A stretch of DNA of 17,503 bases, taken from an uncultured Bacilli bacterium. GTDB lineage: Bacteria; Bacillota_I; Bacilli_A; RF39; UBA660. Within the stretch, counting starts at the first letter, position 1. Each line of letters starts with the position of its first letter. Made by a program: the position numbers and the translations under genes. Shown here in pieces: positions 8,701 through 15,308 of the stretch. The stretch is from positions 1 to 17,503 of the forward strand of contig CAKOXR010000018.1 in NCBI GenBank assembly GCA_934130215.1, written 5' to 3'. The notes beneath the pieces were generated by a model that saw nothing but the letters and a program-made list of their open reading frames with translations, had not been told where the DNA came from and ran no database searches.

Positions 8701-9161
8701 AATTCGCAGGATTTGGAAAAAAGAATTATAAAAAAGATCTAGCAAGAATAGCATTATCTTATCCACATGTATATGTTGCAACAGTATGTCTTGGAGCAAA
8801 CCCTAATCAATTAATAAAAGTTTTAAAAGAAGCAAATGATTATGAAGGACCATCAATAATAATAGCATATGCACCATGTATATCACACGGAATAATAGGA
8901 GGTATGGAAAATAGCATTGAAATTGAAAAACAAGCAGTTTTATGCGGATATTATCCATTATTCCATTATAATCCAAAACAAGGATTTACTCTAGATAGTA
9001 AAAAAGTTAACTTTGATGAATACTCTAGTTTTATAGAAAAACAAACAAGATTTAATGCCCTAAAAAAAGTAAATCCAAAAGAAGCAGAACAACTATTGAA
9101 TTTAAACATTCAAGAAGCAAAAAAAAGATTCAAGTTTTATGAATCCTTAGATACAAATTAA
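5793..9161 (+). CDS. nifJ: Pyruvate:ferredoxin (flavodoxin) oxidoreductase
   Basis: A single-chain PFOR of 1122 residues. It decarboxylates pyruvate with CoA to acetyl-CoA and CO2 and reduces ferredoxin or flavodoxin, a central step of anaerobic fermentation. The N-terminus (VDGNEACSKTAYLFTEVAG) is characteristic. Two ferredoxin-type 4Fe-4S motifs are present (C669, C672, C675, C679 and C727, C730, C733, C737). The proximal cluster uses C795, C798, C823 and C1029. The thiamine diphosphate site is GGDGWAYDIGFGG (from 919), then DTQVYSNTGGQ. The start is GTG 5793, seven bases after AGGAGG (5781-5786), because the family begins at HKITVDG; in-frame codons upstream lie inside herA. Its start overlaps the herA TAG by one base, so translation is probably coupled. 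Confidence 0.96.
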   Translation: MHKITVDGNEACSKTAYLFTEVAGIYPITPSSPMAEYIDNESNKGKLNLFNDRTKVVEMQSEAGAAGFVHGSLTSGLLTTTFTSSQGLLLMIPNMYKIAGELLPGVFHVAARSLATHALSIMGDHQDIYATRQTGFALLASSSVQDASLLSSVAHLSAIESSIPFLHFFDGFRTSHEINKINVLEDNDYLNLINKNSLNNFRNKALNINNPVTKGTSQNDDIYFQVTEARNNYYNELPNIVENYMKKINELAGSNYKPFNYYGSKTAKKIIIAMGSVCETIKETIDYLKEDIGLIEVHLYRPFSVKHLLKEIPETVTKIAVLDRTKEFGSTGEPLYLDVVASLKNNPNILVVGGRYGLSSKNTNPACIKAVYDFLDNPFNDFTVGINDDVTNKSIKVDYNFKISKSNEMLIYGYGSDGMVSASKSIIKTVGENTNQYVQGYFQYDSKKSGGVTICHLRFNKDIIRSTYYVESPNLIVCTKESYLDRFDILDKIKDNGIFILNTEKNKNEIIKTLNDNIKYLINKKHLKFYIVNAYELANKLGIKGKISTIMESIIIKLSNVMNYNDAINYMKKDLEKKFAKKGEDIILANKKAIDESLNILEQVVINDEDFLLETNEVLKTVEELILDRKGEILPVSSFLNKADGTAKAGFTDHNAISNIVPKWNMESCLECNMCSLVCPHGVIRPYLLSEEEYNNAPNYIKERCKKPLLKSLKDYYFIIGIAIDNCTGCTLCIKTCPNKGKALTTTKIDIARKNKEDQIFNYLSKKISNKNIFDIYTIKGSQFNKPKLAFEGACAGCGEPAYIRILTQLFGEELIIANATGCSSIYGASSPCTPYLIPWANSLFEDNCEFALGMVISNNQMKKRIKKIMETINDPLCKKYLENNDYQTSLEVYNNIEKFPELKKYKDYIKKRSIWAVGGDGWAYDIGFGGIDHAISTNENINILVLDTQVYSNTGGQASKATPIGALAQFAGFGKKNYKKDLARIALSYPHVYVATVCLGANPNQLIKVLKEANDYEGPSIIIAYAPCISHGIIGGMENSIEIEKQAVLCGYYPLFHYNPKQGFTLDSKKVNFDEYSSFIEKQTRFNALKKVNPKEAEQLLNLNIQEAKKRFKFYESLDTN

Positions 9162-9253
9162 AAAAAAGAACCTGCTTTCGCAGGCCCGATAAAAGAATAA
9201 AAAGGGGTTGGCTAGTGTAATAACTAGCAACCAATTCGCCTAATCGAATTGGC
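9162..9253 (-). ncRNA. Candidate minus-strand small RNA between nifJ and recG
   Basis: Read on the minus strand, TTGACA (plus 9284-9289) and a TAGTAT -10 (plus 9261-9266) at 17-base spacing point to a start near 9253. The transcript would fold into CCAATTCG/CGAATTGG (six-base loop), a ten-pair hairpin GGTTGCTAGT/ACTAG-C-CAACC with one bulged C, a C- and U-rich linker, and a terminator hairpin CCTGC-GAAA-GCAGG (plus 9171-9184) followed by TTCTTTTTTT. The GAAA loop and T run fix the direction as minus. I do not recognise the family. The hairpins could alternatively belong to the nifJ 3' end read on the plus strand. Confidence 0.45.
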
Positions 9254-9260
9254 AATTTAT

Positions 9261-9289
9261 ATACTAGTATAAAAAGGTTGGTTTGTCAA
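9261..9289 (-). promoter_or_regulatory. Minus-strand promoter of the candidate small RNA
   Basis: A consensus -35 TTGACA (plus 9284-9289) lies 17 bases from TAGTAT (plus 9261-9266), four of six matches to the -10 consensus. The -35 lies inside the loop and 3' arm of the plus-strand terminator of nifJ, so the two signals share sequence. Confidence 0.45.
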
Positions 9290-9297
9290 CCTTTTTT
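9271..9297 (+). terminator. Intrinsic terminator of herA-nifJ
   Basis: AAAAAGGTTG (9271-9280) pairs perfectly with CAACCTTTTT (9287-9296) around a six-base loop and ends in a T run. It is about 110 bases past the nifJ stop. Confidence 0.85.
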
Positions 9298-9375
9298 AAG
9301 TATTTTATTATAAAAAATGAACAATTTAAAAATTATTTAAAATTTAAATATAGTATAGAAAAAGTAATTATTGTA

Positions 9376-9384
9376 TGTTATACT
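9376..9384 (+). promoter_or_regulatory. Extended -10 promoter of recG
   Basis: TGTTATACT has TG at 9376-9377 and TATACT at 9379-9384. No good -35 is visible. The same TATGTTATACT string occurs in front of yqeG. Confidence 0.55.
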
Positions 9385-9428
9385 AATAAACATCAAATAA
9401 ACAAAACCATATTAGAAAGAGGTGAAAA

Positions 9429-11405
9429 ATGAGTTTAGAAGAACTCGAAAGAATTGGACCCAAAACAATCAGTCTTTTAAATAAAATAAAAATAAAAAAT
9501 ACAAACGATTTAATAACATATTATCCATTTAGATATAATATAATAAAAAAAACTAATATTAAAGAAGCAGAAAATAATACATATATAACAATTGATGGAA
9601 AAGTGGAAACAAAACCCAATTATTATAAAATTAAAAAAAATTTAGATAAATTAAGTTTTAAAGTAAAAACAGAAAATATAACGGTAAATATAATAATATT
9701 TAACCGTGGATTTATGAGAACAATAATAAAGCAAGGAAAAGACATAACAATTACCGGAAAATATGATAAGTTGCACAATCTAATAATAGCATCAGAAATC
9801 AAAATGGAATTATTAGGAAATAAAATCATAATTGAACCAATATATCATTTAACATACGGTTTAAGTAAAAAAGTATTACAAAAATATATAAATATATCAC
9901 TTGAAAACATTGAAGTAGTAGAGTATGTTCCAAAATATTTAAAAGAAAAATATGAATTAATAAATAAAAATGAAGCAATAAAAATAATTCATAATCCAAA
10001 TACTATAGAAGAATTAAAACAAGCATTACTATATCTTAAATATGAAGAATTATTAATATTTATGATAAAAATGAATTATTTAAAAAATGAAAAAAAATTT
10101 AAAATAGGATTAAAAAGAAATATTGAATATGAAAAAATAAATGAATTTATAAATAACTTACCATTCAAATTAACCCTAGATCAATTAAAAGCAGTAAAAG
10201 AAATATATAATGATTTAAATTCATCAAAAAGAATGAATAGACTTTTGCAAGGAGATGTAGGATCAGGAAAAACATTAGTATCAATAATCGCAATTTATAT
10301 AAACTACTTAAGCGGATATCAAAGTGCAATGATGGTTCCAACAGAAATACTAGCTTGTCAACAATATGAAGAAATAAAAAAAATATTTACACCATATAAA
10401 ATAAATATATGCTTAATAACAAGTAAAATAAAAACAAAAGAAAAAAAAGAATATTACAAAGAATTAGAAACCGGAAACATATCCGTAGCAATAGGAACAC
10501 ATGCACTAATAAGTGAAAAATTAAAATATAAAAATCTAGGACTTGTAATAACAGATGAACAACATAGATTTGGAGTAAATCAAAGAAGTGAACTTAAAAA
10601 TAAAGGAATAACACCAGATATACTATATATGAGTGCAACACCAATACCAAGAACATATGCATTAACCATTTATGGAGATATGGATATATCCAGTATAAAA
10701 ACAATGCCAAATGGAAGAAAAAAAATAATAACAAAATTAAAAAAAGAAACAGAAATAAAAGAAGTATTAGAATTAATGAAACAAGAATTAGAAAAAAATC
10801 ATCAAATATATGTGGTAGCACCATTAATAGATGAAAGTGAAAAAATGGATTTAGAAAATGTAAATAATTTATATGAAAAAATGAACAAAGTATTCGGAAA
10901 AATCTATAACATAGGACTTCTACACGGTAAAATGACAAATGAAGAAAAAGAAACAACAATGAAATCATTTAAAGAAAATAAAACTCAAATATTAGTTTCA
11001 ACAACAGTAATAGAAGTAGGAATAGACTGTAAAAATGCAACAATGATGATAATATTTGATGCCTTTAGATTTGGACTATCAGCACTTCACCAATTAAGAG
11101 GTCGAGTTGGCCGTAGCGAATTACAATCATACTGTATTTTAATATCAAATTATGAAAAAGAAAGATTAAAAATAATGGAAAAAGAATCAGACGGATTCAA
11201 AATATCTGAAGAAGATTTTAATTTAAGAGGAAGTGGTGACCTATTTGGAATAAGACAAAGCGGTGATATGTCATTTGAATTATGTGATATAAGAAAAGAC
11301 TATAAATTATTTGAAAAAGCTAAAAAAGATGCAATAGAACTATCAAAATGTCATGATGATGTAAACAAAAAGTTAATTGAAGAAAGCATTGATAACCTTG
11401 ATTAA
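9429..11405 (+). CDS. recG: ATP-dependent DNA helicase RecG
   Basis: The 658-residue protein is RecG, the superfamily 2 translocase that remodels stalled replication forks and branched recombination intermediates. The N-terminal wedge/OB domain covers about residues 1-230. Motif I is GDVGSGKT (275-282), motif II is DEQH (376-379), motif III is SATPIPRT, motif V region TTVIEVGID, and motif VI QLRGRVGR (555-562). The C-terminal FNLRGSGDLFGIRQSG is the family hallmark. Length is slightly below the usual 680. The start ATG follows AGAGGTGAAA. It has its own extended -10 promoter. No terminator is evident right after the stop, so transcripts may run into the small-RNA region that follows. Confidence 0.96.
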   Translation: MSLEELERIGPKTISLLNKIKIKNTNDLITYYPFRYNIIKKTNIKEAENNTYITIDGKVETKPNYYKIKKNLDKLSFKVKTENITVNIIIFNRGFMRTIIKQGKDITITGKYDKLHNLIIASEIKMELLGNKIIIEPIYHLTYGLSKKVLQKYINISLENIEVVEYVPKYLKEKYELINKNEAIKIIHNPNTIEELKQALLYLKYEELLIFMIKMNYLKNEKKFKIGLKRNIEYEKINEFINNLPFKLTLDQLKAVKEIYNDLNSSKRMNRLLQGDVGSGKTLVSIIAIYINYLSGYQSAMMVPTEILACQQYEEIKKIFTPYKINICLITSKIKTKEKKEYYKELETGNISVAIGTHALISEKLKYKNLGLVITDEQHRFGVNQRSELKNKGITPDILYMSATPIPRTYALTIYGDMDISSIKTMPNGRKKIITKLKKETEIKEVLELMKQELEKNHQIYVVAPLIDESEKMDLENVNNLYEKMNKVFGKIYNIGLLHGKMTNEEKETTMKSFKENKTQILVSTTVIEVGIDCKNATMMIIFDAFRFGLSALHQLRGRVGRSELQSYCILISNYEKERLKIMEKESDGFKISEEDFNLRGSGDLFGIRQSGDMSFELCDIRKDYKLFEKAKKDAIELSKCHDDVNKKLIEESIDNLD

Positions 11406-11465
11406 GATAACAAAAAGGAAAATCAAAAAAGAAGTGTAAAGTAAAAAAAATAAAAACAAAAACCA

Positions 11466-11494
11466 TTGACTTAAAAAAAATTATATTTTATAAT
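11466..11494 (+). promoter_or_regulatory. Strong promoter of candidate small RNA 1
   Basis: TTGACT (11466-11471), a 17-base spacer and a perfect TATAAT (11489-11494). No open reading frame with a ribosome binding site follows. Confidence 0.75.
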
Positions 11495-11500
11495 GAATAT

Positions 11501-11628
11501 AGCATACGGAAGTGTGTTAGGTGTCTTACGATATATTGATTTATAAATCATGGTGAGATGCCCCCCCTGAAATGGAGAATCTCCCAAGGTTCTCAAAAAG
11601 CTGCTAACATTTGTTAACAGTTTTTTTT
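11501..11628 (+). ncRNA. Candidate small RNA 1 with C-rich loops
   Basis: Between a near-consensus promoter and an intrinsic terminator lies about 128 bases without a gene but with clear folding. A first hairpin pairs GCATAC with GTGTGT around a GGAA loop (about 11502-11517). A second pairs GGTGTCTTAC (11520-11529) with GTGAGATGCC (11553-11562) using wobble pairs, enclosing GATTTATAAATC. An unpaired run follows, within seven consecutive C (11561-11567). A third pairs GAGAATCT (11575-11582) with AGGTTCTC (11587-11594) around a CCCA loop. Unpaired CCC in such an AT-rich genome resembles the C-rich seed motifs of Firmicute trans-acting small RNAs that bind Shine-Dalgarno sequences. I found no match to SRP RNA, 6S, tmRNA, T-box or a known riboswitch. 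Confidence 0.6.
11601..11628 (+). terminator. Terminator of candidate small RNA 1
   Basis: CTGCTAAC (11601-11608) pairs with GTTAACAG (11613-11620) with one mismatch, followed by eight T. Confidence 0.8.
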
Positions 11629-11690
11629 ATAAAATAACACTAAAAATACACATAAATTTAAATAAACAAAATATAATATATAATGAAGTA

Positions 11691-11772
11691 ATAAAAGACA
11701 TTGCACGCCCCATGCCTTTGGGTGTGTTTAATATAGATGAGTACTAGATAATCTAGTGCTCTTTTAATTTTT
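11691..11772 (+). ncRNA. Candidate small RNA 2 with a C-rich loop
   Basis: Two overlapping TATAAT boxes (11672-11677 and 11679-11684) precede an approximately 80-base stretch with two hairpins and no gene. The first pairs CACGCCC (11704-11710) with GGGTGTG (11720-11726) around a loop CATGCCTTT. The second is the terminator. The -35 is not clear. It could be an independent small RNA or an attenuated leader of the operon beginning at 11844, but a separate TTGACA promoter lies between it and that operon. The family is unknown to me. Confidence 0.5.
11739..11772 (+). terminator. Terminator of candidate small RNA 2
   Basis: GAGTACTAGA (11739-11748) pairs with TCTAGTGCTC (11752-11761), one G-U pair, three-base loop, then TTTTAATTTTT. 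Confidence 0.8.
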
Positions 11773-11788
11773 AAAAAATTTGTCCATA

Positions 11789-11816
11789 TTGACAAAATAT
11801 GTATTTTGAGTATACT
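11789..11816 (+). promoter_or_regulatory. Promoter of the amidoligase operon
   Basis: TTGACA (11789-11794) and TATACT (11811-11816) with a 16-base spacer, about 28 bases before ATG 11844. The ribosome binding site AAGGAG is at 11832-11837. Confidence 0.75.
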
Positions 11817-11843
11817 AATTTATAACCCCGAAAGGAGAAATAA

Positions 11844-12680
11844 ATGAATAAAAATCAAACATTAAACAAAAAACAACAAGCAGAAAAAAAGAAAATGTTA
11901 ATACAATTAAAAAAAGAAATCGAAAATTTAGAACACTATATTGAATACTCAAATATAACTATAACAAATTTCAAGATAAAAACAATTAAAAATTTAAAAA
12001 TAACAGCAAAAGCATTACAATTAGTATCACCATATATATTAACAGCAGGCATAGTAGCGGGGGGATTTGCTCATTTAGGAGCAACACCATTTTATTCCGG
12101 TGATGAATGGAAAAGATATGCAAATATAATGACTGAAACAAATAGTAATGGAGATATAAGAACAGAAAAAAAATATGGAATATTTAATACATGTAAAAAT
12201 AAAATAAGTATTTATAGTAAATGGAATAAAAATAAAGATACATATACAAGAACAATAACAACATACCATATACAAAATAAAACACAAACAGAAATAAATG
12301 AACTATTAAATAATAAAAATATCAAAATAGAAAATATACTAGGAAACCCATATGAAATTATCGAAGAATCAAAAACAAACTTAACTAAGGAAGAACTAGA
12401 AACAAAATCATATATAAAAGTAGTAACATATAAAACAGATAGTACAGATTATATAACAGTAAAAGAAAGTAAAGAAGCAAATATATCATTAACAATTATA
12501 TATATATTAGCAGTACTTGCATTTGAAATAATACCATTAAAATTTAGAAGTGAAATATCAAAATTTGATTTTAGTAAAAGTATAAATGAAATAAACGAAA
12601 AACATCCATTAGTAGATAAAAATGAATTATCAAAAAAATTAGAGTTAAAACGAAACAATTATAATAGATTAACGAGGTAA
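11844..12680 (+). CDS. Unknown two-helix membrane protein, first gene of the amidoligase operon
   Basis: I do not recognise the family of this 278-residue protein. It begins with a charged, Lys/Glu-rich helix with coiled-coil character (about residues 1-50), then a membrane segment around 59-82 (SPYILTAGIVAGGFAHLGA). A polar region of about 130 residues follows, with many Thr, Asn and aromatic residues. A second membrane segment lies near 214-232 (SLTIIYILAVLAFEIIPL) and a basic C-terminal tail of about 45 residues. With no signal peptide and two helices, the likely topology has both ends in the cytosol and the central domain outside. It leads an operon, 6 bases ahead of the amidoligase gene, so it may anchor that enzyme or be its substrate or sensor. 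Confidence 0.75.
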   Translation: MNKNQTLNKKQQAEKKKMLIQLKKEIENLEHYIEYSNITITNFKIKTIKNLKITAKALQLVSPYILTAGIVAGGFAHLGATPFYSGDEWKRYANIMTETNSNGDIRTEKKYGIFNTCKNKISIYSKWNKNKDTYTRTITTYHIQNKTQTEINELLNNKNIKIENILGNPYEIIEESKTNLTKEELETKSYIKVVTYKTDSTDYITVKESKEANISLTIIYILAVLAFEIIPLKFRSEISKFDFSKSINEINEKHPLVDKNELSKKLELKRNNYNRLTR

Positions 12681-12686
12681 AGAACA

Positions 12687-13775
12687 ATGAACAAAAATTC
12701 AAATAATAAAAAAAAATCTAATTATAAATTAATGTACAATGAAAAAGAAGCAATATTTAAATTTTTAAACCCAAACGATAACGATCAATTATCACAACTG
12801 AATGGATCAGATTTACAAGATTTGATAATTCTAATTGATGATTATTATATTCAATTAAGAAATAAACTAGGATTTGAAAAATATATAACATTTGGATTAG
12901 AATTAGAATTTGAAAATGCAATGAAAGAAAAAATAGACCAAAAATTAGCAACCATGTTTCCAAATGAAGAATGGAGAACAACATATGATGGTTCACTACA
13001 TAACGGAGCAGAAATAGATTCACCAGTATTAAAAGATACAAAAAAAACATGGCTAGATTTAAACAAAGTATGTTCAGTCGTTCAAAAACTAGCAACAATT
13101 GAAAAAAGTGCAGGAGGACATATCCACATTGGAACTCAAACATTAGGAAATAAAGAAACATCTTGGTTAAACTTTATTAAAATATGGTCAGTATATGAAA
13201 ATATTATATTTAGATTTACATATGGGGATTATCTAACAGCAAGACCAAACATTAATCTCTATGCAGAACCAACATCAAAAATATTTTGGGAAGATTATCA
13301 AGAATTAAAAGCAACAAAAGCAAGTCTTGAAGCAATTATAAATAAACTTGAACATCAAGAATATCAAGCAGTGAATTTTTATAATGTAGTTAAAGATAAA
13401 TGTGATGAATATCAAGCATATAATACAATAGAATTCAGATGTCCAAATGGAACACTAGATCCAGCAATATGGCAAAACAATGTTAATTTACTTGTTAATT
13501 TATTATGTTATTCTAAAAGTAGTTTATATAATGATGATATAATTGAGCAAAGACAAAATATTAATAAAGATAAATACAATGAAATTAAGTGGTATGATGA
13601 AATATACTTAGACCAAGCATTAGAACTATGTGATATGCTATTTCAAAATAATTTTGATAAAATTTACTTTTTAAGACAATATTTAAAATCATACCAAATA
13701 ACTAAAAATAATTGCTATTTAAAAGCAAACAAACTAACAAAAAAAGGAATAAAAAGAATAACAAGAAAAATATAA
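12687..13775 (+). CDS. Amidoligase family enzyme (COOH-NH2 ligase)
   Basis: The 362-residue protein has the motif order of the amidoligase family related to gamma-glutamylcysteine synthetase. GLELEFE (70-76) is the first metal-binding strand, DGSLHNGAEIDSPVL (from 101) the second acidic motif, GGHIHIG (143-149) the conserved histidine motif, and IEFRCPNGTLD (248-258) the C-terminal Glu/Arg motif. Such enzymes use ATP to join a carboxylate to an amine. Proposed roles are peptide tagging and synthesis of peptide-like metabolites; the substrate here is unknown. Residues 1-60 and 290-362 are outside the core. The ribosome binding site GAGGTAAAG overlaps the stop of the preceding gene, indicating coupled expression. 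The ClpX-like gene follows after 47 bases. Confidence 0.85.
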   Translation: MNKNSNNKKKSNYKLMYNEKEAIFKFLNPNDNDQLSQLNGSDLQDLIILIDDYYIQLRNKLGFEKYITFGLELEFENAMKEKIDQKLATMFPNEEWRTTYDGSLHNGAEIDSPVLKDTKKTWLDLNKVCSVVQKLATIEKSAGGHIHIGTQTLGNKETSWLNFIKIWSVYENIIFRFTYGDYLTARPNINLYAEPTSKIFWEDYQELKATKASLEAIINKLEHQEYQAVNFYNVVKDKCDEYQAYNTIEFRCPNGTLDPAIWQNNVNLLVNLLCYSKSSLYNDDIIEQRQNINKDKYNEIKWYDEIYLDQALELCDMLFQNNFDKIYFLRQYLKSYQITKNNCYLKANKLTKKGIKRITRKI

Positions 13776-13822
13776 TTATATTTTAAAAAAATAAACTATC
13801 TAGATTAAAAGGAGAAATTAAG

Positions 13823-15181
13823 ATGGCAAATTTAAACACAGGATATTTATTCGAAAAAAAATATATAACATTTAATTCAGAAGAATGGGAAATATTTGAA
13901 TTCATTGATTATGTAGCCGCAATATGTTATGAAAATAAATATAATGATATGAGATATAACATAGTAAGTGGAGATAAAACAGGCTTTTATGCAAATCCAA
14001 TAAATAAAAATCAAAAAGAAGAATTAGTATTTATTGAAGAAGATTTAAACAAAGTAATACAAAACAATAATTATATTGTAAATTTTGAAGAAATAAGAAA
14101 AAACAAAATATCTAAAACAGCAAAATATTATCAAAAGAATAATAAAGGTGGATTAACAAAATTAGAAAATAATGAATTATTAAATTTTTTAGAAAATAAT
14201 AAAAGAAAAGAAGAATTTTCAGAAAAATCCTTTGAAAAATCAACTGATATTTCGGATATGTATCTATCGATAAAAAAAACAATAATTTCTCAAGATGAAC
14301 AAATAATGAAAATTTTAACAGCATTATTTAAAAATCAAAAGGTAGTATCATCAAATTTAGACAATGATTTGATATCAAAACTAAAAGAAAATATATTAAT
14401 TTATGGTTCAACAGGAACAGGAAAAACAGAAATATTAAAAAGAATATCAAAATTATATGATATACCGATAGTTATTGAAGATACAACAGCTCTTTCTGAA
14501 ACAGGATATCAAGGAAGAAAAATAACTGATATGCTTGAAGATTTATGTCAAGCTGCAAACAATGATATAAACTTAGCTGAAAAAGGAATATTAGTACTTG
14601 ATGAATTTGATAAAATAGCAGAAAAAGATGGAGATAGTCAATCTCATGTATCAAGACTAGGAGTACAAAGATCTTTATTAAAATTATTAGATGGATCAAT
14701 ATTCTATTTTGATAACAAAAAATTTGATACATCAAAACTAACAATTGTTGGCTTAGGAGCATTTACAGGAATTACCAAAAGCGATGATTACAAAAAAATT
14801 ACAACTGAAGACTTTATGAAATATGGAATAATGAGAGAATTAATTGGCAGATTTTCAAAAACTATTGCTATGAATCCATTAAACAAAGAAGACATTATCA
14901 AAATATTAAAGGAATCAGACTTTAGTCCATTAAATACATATAAAAAATTATTTGAAATGTTACAAGTTAAATTTGAATTTAATGATGATTTTATAGAATA
15001 TATAGCAGAAAAAGCAATTTATAAAAAAAGTGGAGCAAGAAGTTTAAAAACAATTTTTGATGAATGTATAAGTAGTGCATTGTTTAGAATTTTTGCAGGT
15101 GAATATTCTGAGATATCACTAATAAAACCAAAAAATGAAGATGAACAACCATATATATTAAAAAAAATTAATAAAAAATAA
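13823..15181 (+). CDS. ClpX-like AAA+ unfoldase without zinc domain or ClpP-docking loop
   Basis: This 452-residue protein has a ClpX-type AAA+ module at about 150-430. Walker A is GSTGTGKT (195-202), the substrate-gripping pore loop GYQG is at 228-231 (GYVG in ClpX), Walker B is ILVLDEFDK with D260-E261, the arginine finger R343 is in ELIGRF, and sensor 2 is GARSLK (404-409). Compared with ClpX, the four-Cys zinc-binding domain is absent. The RKH loop is reduced to FDNKKFDTSK. The segment carrying the IGF ClpP-docking tripeptide is deleted, so GAFTGI is followed after few residues by EDFMKYGIMRELIGRF. The first 140 residues form a different, unrecognised domain. It probably unfolds or remodels a partner without ClpP. 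The ribosome binding site is AAAAGGAGAA. It is the last gene of the operon. Confidence 0.85.
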   Translation: MANLNTGYLFEKKYITFNSEEWEIFEFIDYVAAICYENKYNDMRYNIVSGDKTGFYANPINKNQKEELVFIEEDLNKVIQNNNYIVNFEEIRKNKISKTAKYYQKNNKGGLTKLENNELLNFLENNKRKEEFSEKSFEKSTDISDMYLSIKKTIISQDEQIMKILTALFKNQKVVSSNLDNDLISKLKENILIYGSTGTGKTEILKRISKLYDIPIVIEDTTALSETGYQGRKITDMLEDLCQAANNDINLAEKGILVLDEFDKIAEKDGDSQSHVSRLGVQRSLLKLLDGSIFYFDNKKFDTSKLTIVGLGAFTGITKSDDYKKITTEDFMKYGIMRELIGRFSKTIAMNPLNKEDIIKILKESDFSPLNTYKKLFEMLQVKFEFNDDFIEYIAEKAIYKKSGARSLKTIFDECISSALFRIFAGEYSEISLIKPKNEDEQPYILKKINKK

Positions 15182-15220
15182 AAAATTATATATACAATTA
15201 AAGTAAATATAATTTTTTTT
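15181..15220 (+). terminator. Terminator of the amidoligase operon
   Basis: AAAAATTATAT (15181-15191) pairs perfectly with ATATAATTTTT (15207-15217) and ends in T, directly on the stop codon of the ClpX-like gene. Confidence 0.75.
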
Positions 15221-15257
15221 ATTCTATCATAAAAAATTAAATTTTTGAGTAAAACAT

Positions 15258-15267
15258 GTGATATAAT
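15258..15267 (+). promoter_or_regulatory. Extended -10 promoter of the small membrane-protein gene
   Basis: TGTGATATAAT carries an extended -10 with TATAAT at 15262-15267. A -35 is not clear. The same TGATATAA core recurs before 499 and before 15618. Confidence 0.5.
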
Positions 15268-15308
15268 TTAAAAGGAAAAAGTTTTCAATAAAGAAAGAAG
15301 AAAATTAA

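Noticed and set aside
9429..11405. Long antisense open frames inside recG and in several other genes
   Set aside because: They are rich in Leu/Phe runs, lie opposite conserved coding sequence and lack ribosome binding sites. In A-rich coding strands such frames arise because the reverse complement has few stop codons.
11501..11628. SRP RNA, T-box or known riboswitch
   Set aside because: The GGAA loop suggested SRP RNA, but the conserved SRP domain IV sequence around it is missing. There is no T-box core (GGGTGGAACCGCG-like) and no aptamer consensus that I recognise.
12687..15181. True pupylation or proteasome system
   Set aside because: The ligase is of the amidoligase (GCS-like) family rather than PafA. 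The AAA+ protein is ClpX-like rather than Mpa/ARC, and neither a Pup-like GGE/GGQ peptide nor proteasome subunits are present.
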